Shown: in pieces, positions 1 through 5,228 of the stretch | Position numbering within the stretch: position 1 is the first letter of the stretch | Layout of the letters: each line of letters begins with the position of its first letter | Assembly: GCA_011620045.1 (NCBI GenBank) | Contig: WOZY01000208.1 | Span: forward strand, 1-6,508 | From: Mesotoga sp. | GTDB lineage: Bacteria; Thermotogota; Thermotogae; Petrotogales; Kosmotogaceae | DNA: 6,508 nucleotides | Direction of reading: 5' to 3' | The notes under the pieces: generated by a model | What the model saw: the letters and a program-made list of their open reading frames with translations, nothing else | Told to the model about the DNA's origin: nothing | The model's database searches: none | Translations under genes and position numbers: made by a program

Positions 1-184
1 CAAGTCCGCTCCAGTTCTTTCTGATTCCACAGACAACACCCATCAGAGTAGATTTCCCGCTCCCGTTCGGCCCTAGTATTCCAAGCACTTCTCCGTGCCT
101 CAGTTCCAGATCGATTCCACTCAGAACCTCTTCCTTTCCATAACTGAAGTGCAGATCTCTGACCTGTATTGGATCAACCATCAT
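1..184 (-). CDS. btuD: Corrinoid ABC transporter ATP-binding protein, N-terminal fragment (BtuD/FecE type)
   Basis: This is the ATPase subunit of a binding-protein-dependent importer. It would sit on the cytoplasmic face of the membrane and power uptake through the neighbouring permease. Only the first 61 codons are in the window; the gene runs off at base 1. Translation from 184 gives an A-loop aromatic residue in FSYG (about residue 15) and a perfect Walker A motif, GPNGSGKST, at residues 38-46. The Q-loop, signature and Walker B motifs lie outside. Two adjacent ATGs (184 and 181) are possible starts; a GGGA sequence 8 bases before 184 slightly favours it. The start overlaps the permease stop by 11 bases (8 if 181 is used), indicating coupled translation in a btuF-btuC-btuD order. 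The ABC family is certain. The corrinoid substrate is inferred only from the riboswitch upstream of the first gene; siderophore or heme transporters of this family look the same at this end. Confidence 0.9.
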   Translation of the reverse strand, partial: MMVDPIQVRDLHFSYGKEEVLSGIDLELRHGEVLGILGPNGSGKSTLMGVVCGIRKNWSGL

Positions 185-1166
185 TGGCCACTTCCCTGCT
201 TCTTAGAAGATATATGAAGACGGGAGCGCCTACCAGGGCAGTCACTGCGCCGATTGGGAGTTCCGTGGGTTGAAAGAGGGTTCTCGCAATGGTATCGCAG
301 ACCACCAGAAAAACCCCGCCGAACATTGCGGTTGCGGGTAGGTTCAGTTTGCTGTCCGTGCCAAAGGCAAGCCTAACCATGTGGGGTATAACAAGTCCCA
401 CAAACCCTATCAAACCGGCCGTCGAGACTGCAACTGCCGAAACGATTGATACGGTGAAGAATACCAGGAACTTTATGCGCTCCGGGTGAACTCCGACGGT
501 CATGGCGTGTTCTTCTCCGGCTGCCATTATTATCATTTTTCTGCGAATTGTAGTGAACAAAGCGTACTGGAGAACAATAATCGGAAGCAGTTTCAAGAAA
601 TCATCCCAGGTAACACCCGACAGAGAACCGAGAGACCAGAAATGCAAGGTAATGACATTTCGCCAGGCAAATACGACAAGAAAAGTGACCGCAGCGTTGA
701 AAAGAAAGGAGACTATTACTCCGGAAAGAACTAGTGTTGTTATAGGTATTCTCCCACCCCTGCGGGAGATCGCATAGGTTAGGAAGGAAGAGAACAAGGC
801 AAAAACGAAAGCAAGGAGATCCATGTTCAACGATATCCTTCCAACATCTCTCAAAAACAATGACAAAACGGCTCCAAAGGAAGCCCCCGCTGATATGCCG
901 ATAATATATGGGTCTGCCAGCGGATTCTTCAGAGTCAGTTGAAGTCCGTTTCCACCTACCGCCAACCCTGAGCCGATCAGGAAAGCTACCAATAACCTCG
1001 GTAGTCTGAGATTCACGTAGATACTGGAAGCTGGCCCCGAAGAATCTCCAAGGAATATGCCGAAGATCTCAGTCAACGAATAATTGACTGTTCCGAAACT
1101 TGAGAGCCACAGCATCCCAAGTACGGATGCTGTGGAAAAAAACGCGAAAAGTGCAACACGTTTCAA
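174..1166 (-). CDS. btuC: Corrinoid ABC transporter permease (FecCD/BtuC family)
   Basis: This is the integral membrane subunit of a vitamin B12/siderophore-type importer. The 330-residue length is normal for the family, and the protein is hydrophobic throughout with about ten potential membrane helices. Family hallmarks are RLPR at residues 54-57, NPLADPYIIGISAGASFGA at 81-99, the GLIGFVGLVIPHMVR motif at 251-265 that contacts the ATPase, and ELPIGAVTALVGAPVF at 302-317 near the C-terminus. The start is a TTG at 1166 that overlaps the TGA stop of the binding-protein gene (TTGA). An AAGGAG ribosome-binding site lies at 1175-1180 with 8-base spacing, which makes this start convincing despite the rare codon. 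The 3' end overlaps the ATPase gene. Membership of the FecCD family is clear. Assignment to corrinoid rather than iron-chelate transport rests on the cobalamin riboswitch that precedes the operon. Confidence 0.93.
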   Translation of the reverse strand: MKRVALFAFFSTASVLGMLWLSSFGTVNYSLTEIFGIFLGDSSGPASSIYVNLRLPRLLVAFLIGSGLAVGGNGLQLTLKNPLADPYIIGISAGASFGAVLSLFLRDVGRISLNMDLLAFVFALFSSFLTYAISRRGGRIPITTLVLSGVIVSFLFNAAVTFLVVFAWRNVITLHFWSLGSLSGVTWDDFLKLLPIIVLQYALFTTIRRKMIIMAAGEEHAMTVGVHPERIKFLVFFTVSIVSAVAVSTAGLIGFVGLVIPHMVRLAFGTDSKLNLPATAMFGGVFLVVCDTIARTLFQPTELPIGAVTALVGAPVFIYLLRSREVANDG

Positions 1167-2047
1167 TAGAAGAGCTCCTTCAACGTCTTCACGAGGTCCA
1201 CAAAATCAGGGTTTGCATATGCGGTCAGACCATCATAAAGCGGGTAGACACGATTATTCTTTACTGCCGGAAGATCTGCAAAAGGTTTGTACGAAGTTAT
1301 CATTTTTACCGCCTCTTCTTGCCCGCCTTCGTAATAATAGGGCACAAGAATTACGTCCGGCTGGGAGTTCAGAATGAATTCAGGGCTGACGGGAAACCAT
1401 CCGTTATTTCCGCTGTAAGGTGCTCCGACGTTTGCTCCGCCTGCATATGCGATCGCCTGGTTCACGAAAGATCCCGTTCCGCAAGTCCAGATATCGCTTA
1501 CCTCGCCGGCTATCATAACGTACACAACTTTTGGCTTCTCATTCTGTGGAACATTATAGGAGTCTTTTGCGATTTCAAGAACCTCATCTCTGAAGTTCGT
1601 CGCTGTTATCCTTCCTGTCTCCGGTACGCCGAACAAATTACCAGCAACCATTAGGTTCCTGTAGATATCTTCGAAAGAGTTCGGATTCATGACGAAGGTA
1701 GAGATCCCGAACTTCTCGAGCTTGGCAACTTCCGCCTCTTGAAAGCCACCAGAAATCAATACCAGATCAGGATCAAGAGAGAGTATCTTTTCAAGGTTGA
1801 GAGGAACGAGATTGCCTATTTTCTCTACTTCATTTGATAAGGCATATGGGTCCCAGTCAGTCACTCCTACGATCCTAGATGAAACACCTAGAACTTCAAG
1901 ATACTTTGTGATCGCCGGAGAAGCTATGACGACTCTATCGGGAGGATTGTCAATCGTCACAAGTCTTCCAAGATCATCCACGATTTCAAATGCCAGTGAT
2001 AGAACAAAGAATAGCACCAAAAAGCCTAATGTCAAAAACCTCTTCAA
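1163..2047 (-). CDS. btuF: Corrinoid ABC transporter substrate-binding protein (BtuF/FecB type)
   Basis: This is a class III periplasmic binding protein that would capture a corrinoid and deliver it to the permease. From the TTG at 2047 it has 294 residues. It starts with MKR, a hydrophobic core and a plausible signal-peptidase I site after SLA (residue 19). No cysteine follows, so it is not a lipoprotein. The mature part begins EIVDDLGRLVTIDNPPDRVV and continues with VLGVSSRIVGVT, as in the Peripla_BP_2 family. QPDVILVPYYYEGG and a C-terminal VYPLYDGL stretch also fit. The open frame extends back to an ATG at 2179, but that lies inside the riboswitch and is rejected. The TTG at 2047 is preferred because AAAGGGGTGA sits 6 bases upstream and the resulting signal peptide is compact. 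An ATG at 2080, with GAGG 7 bases upstream and inside the hairpin, and a GTG at 2056 are in-frame alternatives. The family is secure, the substrate inferred and the exact start uncertain. Confidence 0.9.
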   Translation of the reverse strand: MKRFLTLGFLVLFFVLSLAFEIVDDLGRLVTIDNPPDRVVIASPAITKYLEVLGVSSRIVGVTDWDPYALSNEVEKIGNLVPLNLEKILSLDPDLVLISGGFQEAEVAKLEKFGISTFVMNPNSFEDIYRNLMVAGNLFGVPETGRITATNFRDEVLEIAKDSYNVPQNEKPKVVYVMIAGEVSDIWTCGTGSFVNQAIAYAGGANVGAPYSGNNGWFPVSPEFILNSQPDVILVPYYYEGGQEEAVKMITSYKPFADLPAVKNNRVYPLYDGLTAYANPDFVDLVKTLKELFY

Positions 2048-2052
2048 AAAAC

Positions 2053-2062
2053 TCACCCCTTT
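2053..2062 (-). promoter_or_regulatory. Ribosome-binding site for the TTG start of btuF
   Basis: The minus strand reads AAAGGGGTGA followed by six bases (GTTTTT) and then TTG. The GGTGA part matches the 3' side of the consensus Shine-Dalgarno sequence. It is the best such site between the riboswitch and the conserved part of btuF, and it is the main reason for choosing the TTG at 2047 over the ATG at 2080. Confidence 0.55.
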
Positions 2063-2073
2063 TGCAAGGAATT

Positions 2074-2104
2074 TCACCATCCTTCTGCCTCGGAAGGATG
2101 GTGA
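2074..2104 (-). promoter_or_regulatory. Hairpin between riboswitch and btuF (probable expression platform)
   Basis: This is a perfect inverted repeat: 2093-2104 on one side pairs with 2074-2085 on the other, giving a 12-bp stem with a 7-base loop (CGAGGCA on the transcribed strand). It starts 7 bases after the last helix of the cobalamin aptamer, where the regulatory hairpin of such riboswitches normally sits. No U-tract follows directly (the RNA continues AAAUUCCUUGC), so it does not look like an intrinsic terminator. The in-frame ATG at 2080 and the GAGG before it are inside the hairpin, which suggests control of translation initiation. The structure is read directly from the sequence; the mechanism is inferred. 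Confidence 0.7.
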
Positions 2105-2111
2105 TATCTGA

Positions 2112-2248
2112 GCCTCACAGAGGTCTCCTGACTTGCGGATTAACCTACTTTCTGCGCCTTCCCGGTTGCCCAGTGGCATGTGCAGAGTTCGTACCGCTTA
2201 CAGTGGCGGGACCGTACCGGATTCGCACCGGTTTCCCTTCTGTGAAGC
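2112..2248 (-). ncRNA. Cobalamin riboswitch aptamer
   Basis: The conserved parts of the cobalamin riboswitch appear in order on the minus strand. First comes a closing helix, GCUUCACAGA (2239-2248) with UCUGUGAGGC (2112-2121), ten pairs including one G-U. Then come GGGAA, the GGUGCGAAUCC element (2219-2229) inside an ACCGG/CCGGU stem, and CGGUCCCGCCACUGUAA (2198-2214). GCCACUGG (2170-2177) with GGGAAGGC (2156-2163) follows, and last is the 3' B12 box AAGUCAGGAGACC (2122-2134). This is the classic adenosylcobalamin-type layout in a fairly compact form of about 137 bases. Family behaviour predicts that bound cobalamin represses the downstream btuFCD genes. It begins 14 bases after the mutL stop codon. 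The identity is very secure; the exact ligand form is not determined. Confidence 0.96.
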
Positions 2249-2262
2249 ATTGTTTCTGAGAG

Positions 2263-4059
2263 CTATCTGGAGAAGTATCTATCCAGATCCTCCAGCCTTA
2301 TTACCATGGATATCGGTCTTCCATGGGGGCATACAAGAACATTCTTCTTCTTCAACTCTTCAAAAAGAACTTCAGCCTGCCCTATGTCAAGTCTGTCTCC
2401 AGTCCTTATTGCCGCTTTGCATGCTATAGAGGCCAACAGATTATCGAAAACCCTCTCAGGAGTTTCAAGACCCTCCAACCTCATCTCGTCGAGAATTTCT
2501 TCGAGTGTATCTATTGCACCCTCCGTTCTCATGACTTGAGGGATAGATACCATTATGATTTTATCATTGTCGAAACTGAAAGTGAACCCAAGTTTCTTCA
2601 ACGTTTCCTCTCTTGCGATAACCAAATCCATTTTCGACCTCTCGAGATTCAGTTCAAGAGGCATGAGAAGATTCTGCGAGGAGATTCTCTTGCTTTCTTT
2701 GAGACCCTCGAAAATGATCCGCTCGTGAGCGGCATGCTGATCGATTAACAAGAGACCGTCCTCGGATTCCGCAATCAAATACCGTTCTCCGAAAACGCCA
2801 ATAAAGCTTGCTTTTGCTACCTCACTTTTTTCCTTGTTCGGTGAACTTTCACGCTTTTCAGCAGGAGTAAATGATCTGAAAAGGTGACGATCGAATCCCG
2901 ACTGCGTATAGGTGCCGCTAGCGCTGCTATCGAAGACTTTTTGGTTCCTCCATGAGTGTTTGAAGCCATGATCAGTTATTCCGTGATTCTGATAAGTCTC
3001 TGAGATATCTTTCCGTTCCTGCGAACTTCCGGTGGTGTTCTCTTCGCCATTGACTACATTGATTGTGAAATGACCGGCACCTTTAATGGCCGACCGCACA
3101 GCTCTCTTCACACTATCCAGAACGGATGCAGCAGAGGCAAATTTAACTTCGAGTTTCTGCGGATGGATGTTAACATCGACTTCCCGAGGATCAATATCAA
3201 TGAAAAGAACTGCAAAAGGGAAATTCCCCTTTTGAAGAGTTTCTCCGTAACCCCTCTCGAGAGCAAAGTTTAGTTCAAATTGTCTCACATATCTGCCGTT
3301 CACGAAAATGTTTTCACCCATTCTATTCTTTCTTGTTCGATTTGGGAGTGTAACAAAACCTCGTATTTTTATCTCTGCTGAGCTTTCCGAAACTGGTATC
3401 AAGTCTTTTTCAGAAAGCCCTGGATAGATCAGTGCAGCTCTGGCCTCGACCGATTCAAGGCCCCTTGTATCAAAGATTACTTGAGAATCCCGAGAATAAG
3501 TGAAATCGATCTTATCGAATGCGAGAATGAATCTCTGAACCATCTCAGTTACCATGCGGCCTTCAATTGAGGCAGATTTCAAGAACTTCCTTCTGGCGGG
3601 CGTGTTATAGAGAAGATCGAAGACTTCGACCGCAGTTCCATTCGAACCGCTTAGAGGTTTCTCTCCTGTGATATCCCCTCCGGCAATGTCGAGAGCCACC
3701 CCAAGCTCCTCGGTATCTGAGATGGTTGACAGCCTCATGCGCGACACTGAGGCAATCGTTGAAAGGGCCTCTCCCCGAAAGCCGAATGTAAGGAGGGTAT
3801 CGAGATCATCTATGGAGACAATCTTACTGGTAGTATGAGGCATAATAGCAACGCTTGCTTCTTCTTTGGTCATCCCTCTTCCGTTATCTTTAACCATTAT
3901 GTATTCTTTCCCGCCAGATTTGATCTCAATTTCTATAGCTGTTGCACCGGCATCTATACTGTTTTCTACCAGTTCTTTCACTACGGAAAAGCATCCCGTT
4001 ACGACTTCACCTGCGGCAATCTTCCTAACAACCTCGGACGACAGTTCACGTATTCTCAT
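2263..4059 (-). CDS. mutL: DNA mismatch repair endonuclease MutL
   Basis: MutL links mismatch recognition by MutS to strand removal. The N-terminal GHKL ATPase domain (about 1-330) shows IAAGEVV (14-20), KELVENSIDAG with the general base E29 and metal ligand N33, DNGRGM (58-63), FGFRGEAL (92-99) and YNTPARRKFL (151-160). A variable linker (about 330-415) precedes the dimerisation/endonuclease domain. That domain has the metal-binding motif DQHA(X)2E(X)4E at 440-451, ACKAAIR at 546-552 and CPHGRP at 577-582. This is therefore the nicking type of MutL found in bacteria that lack MutH. The 598-residue length is normal. The usual ERPA after GEVV is replaced by TGCF. The ATG at 4059 is fixed because the rlmB stop lies in the same frame four codons upstream. 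The Shine-Dalgarno GAGGAG (4074-4079) is 14 bases away, rather far. No mutS is present in the window. Confidence 0.98.
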   Translation of the reverse strand: MRIRELSSEVVRKIAAGEVVTGCFSVVKELVENSIDAGATAIEIEIKSGGKEYIMVKDNGRGMTKEEASVAIMPHTTSKIVSIDDLDTLLTFGFRGEALSTIASVSRMRLSTISDTEELGVALDIAGGDITGEKPLSGSNGTAVEVFDLLYNTPARRKFLKSASIEGRMVTEMVQRFILAFDKIDFTYSRDSQVIFDTRGLESVEARAALIYPGLSEKDLIPVSESSAEIKIRGFVTLPNRTRKNRMGENIFVNGRYVRQFELNFALERGYGETLQKGNFPFAVLFIDIDPREVDVNIHPQKLEVKFASAASVLDSVKRAVRSAIKGAGHFTINVVNGEENTTGSSQERKDISETYQNHGITDHGFKHSWRNQKVFDSSASGTYTQSGFDRHLFRSFTPAEKRESSPNKEKSEVAKASFIGVFGERYLIAESEDGLLLIDQHAAHERIIFEGLKESKRISSQNLLMPLELNLERSKMDLVIAREETLKKLGFTFSFDNDKIIMVSIPQVMRTEGAIDTLEEILDEMRLEGLETPERVFDNLLASIACKAAIRTGDRLDIGQAEVLFEELKKKNVLVCPHGRPISMVIRLEDLDRYFSR

Positions 4060-4068
4060 TAGTTTTGT

Positions 4069-4812
4069 TCACGCTCCTCTTACGGTGAGCTGGCGTCGTC
4101 TGTCGAATAAGATGATCGCCGCAGCGGCAGCGACATTCAACGAATCTACCGTCCTCTCCATGGGAATCGAAATGAGAACGTCGCTTCTCTCTTTCACCAG
4201 CCGCCTGACTCCTTTCCCCTCATTTCCAAATATTATTGCCGATTTTTCAGAATATTCGTTTTCGTAATAAGGAGTTCCATTCATATCTGAAGCGTATATC
4301 CAAAAGCCTCTTTCTTTGAGAGATTTCTCAAATTGGGCCATATTAACTATCTTGATTACTGGGATACTAAAGGCAAGTCCTGCAGAGACCTTTACGACTG
4401 CCGGAGTAATTTCTGCAGAGTTGCTCGAAGTGATTGCGATGGCATCGGCACCGACTGCAACCGACGTCCTGATAATCGCTCCAAGATTATGTGGGTCCTG
4501 GATCTGGTCTAGAAGCACTATGGTTGCTGTGCTCTGCTTTTCAAGATTATCAAGCATTTTTTCGGAGTCCACGTATGAGAACTCCTTGAGATCAATTACG
4601 ACTCCCTGATGCTTCTTTTCTCGGCAGAGATTTGCGAGTTTTTCCGGGGGCATCTCTTCTATTCTAAACCCTTTAACTTTCGCTTCTTTGGCAAGCTCGA
4701 GCAACTGAGTATCGACATTCCTCTGATTGGTAAAGAGTATTCGTTTGATTCTCAGTCGCGATGAATCGATTCCAAGCAGTTCTTTCAGTACATTTCTGCC
4801 ATGGAGATACAT
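4069..4812 (-). CDS. rlmB: 23S rRNA (guanosine-2'-O-)-methyltransferase RlmB, SpoU/TrmH family
   Basis: This is an S-adenosylmethionine-dependent 2'-O-ribose methyltransferase. RlmB proper modifies G2251 (E. coli numbering) in the peptidyl-transferase P-loop of 23S rRNA. The N-terminal substrate-binding domain (about 1-75) begins MYLHGRNVLKELL. The trefoil-knot SPOUT domain follows with motif 1 LDQIQDPHNLGAIIRT (101-116; N109 and R115 conserved), motif 2 IIFGNEGKGV (193-202; E198) and motif 3 VDSLNVAAAAAI (222-233; S224, N226). From the ATG at 4812 it has 247 residues, usual for RlmB. A TTG at 4815 is in frame but too close to the AAAGGG ribosome-binding site; the ATG has 7-base spacing and forms a TGATG overlap with the mrnC stop. 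mutL follows after 9 bases. Family membership is certain. The rRNA target fits the N-terminal domain and the mrnC partner, but related TrmH-type enzymes with other targets exist. Confidence 0.93.
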   Translation of the reverse strand: MYLHGRNVLKELLGIDSSRLRIKRILFTNQRNVDTQLLELAKEAKVKGFRIEEMPPEKLANLCREKKHQGVVIDLKEFSYVDSEKMLDNLEKQSTATIVLLDQIQDPHNLGAIIRTSVAVGADAIAITSSNSAEITPAVVKVSAGLAFSIPVIKIVNMAQFEKSLKERGFWIYASDMNGTPYYENEYSEKSAIIFGNEGKGVRRLVKERSDVLISIPMERTVDSLNVAAAAAIILFDRRRQLTVRGA

Positions 4813-5228
4813 CAAATCACCCTTTCGAGCAGATCTTTTATCCTGTTGACTCTTCCTTCAAGGAATAGATGACCAATAAGAACCTCGAGAGCGGTAGCCA
4901 TTCTATAATCCTCGTCGTCCCCATGCTTCTTCGAACCTTTTGAATTGTAACCTCGTCTGACTATCTCCCTCTCCTCTTCGTCGAGAAGTCCTTCAACCTC
5001 TTCAAGAGCCTTTTTCTGACCGTGAGCGCTCACGTAGTCTTTCACAATATTGTGCTGATAACCCGCCCTCCGGTGCGCCTGCGGAAGAGTCTTCAGTCTG
5101 AAATAAAGGGTGTACACTGCATCTCCCACAAAAGCAAGACTGTCAAGGGAAAGATCGTCGGGGGCAGCTGTGACAGCAAAAAGACTGCCCAAACAGGCCT
5201 CGTCAAACTCATTATTATAGGTATTCAT
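4812..5228 (-). CDS. mrnC: Mini-ribonuclease III
   Basis: This is a small RNase III-like enzyme made of the catalytic domain alone, without a double-stranded RNA-binding domain. In the family it trims the ends of pre-23S rRNA as a dimer. The 138-residue length matches. The signature FVGDAVYTLYFR (33-44) carries the catalytic aspartate D36. It is followed by the substrate-binding segment VSAHGQKKAL (66-75), LLDEEEREIVRRGYNSK (81-97; the usual form is RGRNAK, so Y94 differs), and YRMATALEVLIGHLFLEG (108-125) with the second acidic residue E115. The ATG at 5228 overlaps the alaS stop by 14 bases, with only a weak AGGA three bases before it, so initiation probably relies on ribosomes finishing alaS. 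The stop shares a base with the rlmB start. The pairing with rlmB, another 23S rRNA enzyme, supports the assignment. Confidence 0.95.
   Translation of the reverse strand: MNTYNNEFDEACLGSLFAVTAAPDDLSLDSLAFVGDAVYTLYFRLKTLPQAHRRAGYQHNIVKDYVSAHGQKKALEEVEGLLDEEEREIVRRGYNSKGSKKHGDDEDYRMATALEVLIGHLFLEGRVNRIKDLLERVI

Noticed and set aside
1100..1654. A 184-codon open frame on the plus strand opposite btuF and btuC
   Set aside because: It lies wholly antisense to two well-supported genes, has no recognisable domain, and its composition is that of a complementary-strand shadow.
2265..2288. Inverted repeat ATCTGGA/TCCAGAT (7-bp stem, 10-base loop) across the mutL stop codon, considered as a terminator
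   Set aside because: The stem is short and no run of U follows on the minus strand (AGCUCUCAG), so it does not fit an intrinsic terminator.
2304..2326. Inverted repeat CCATGGA/TCCATGG (7-bp stem, 9-base loop) in the 3' end of mutL
   Set aside because: It falls in codons for the conserved CPHGRP region, has no U-tract, and is of a size expected by chance in a window this long.
2374..2394. TTGACA-like -35 box on the minus strand inside mutL as a promoter for the riboswitch
   Set aside because: The hexamer 16-18 bases downstream is a CTTTTT-type sequence with no -10 character, and the TTGACA encodes ordinary mutL residues.
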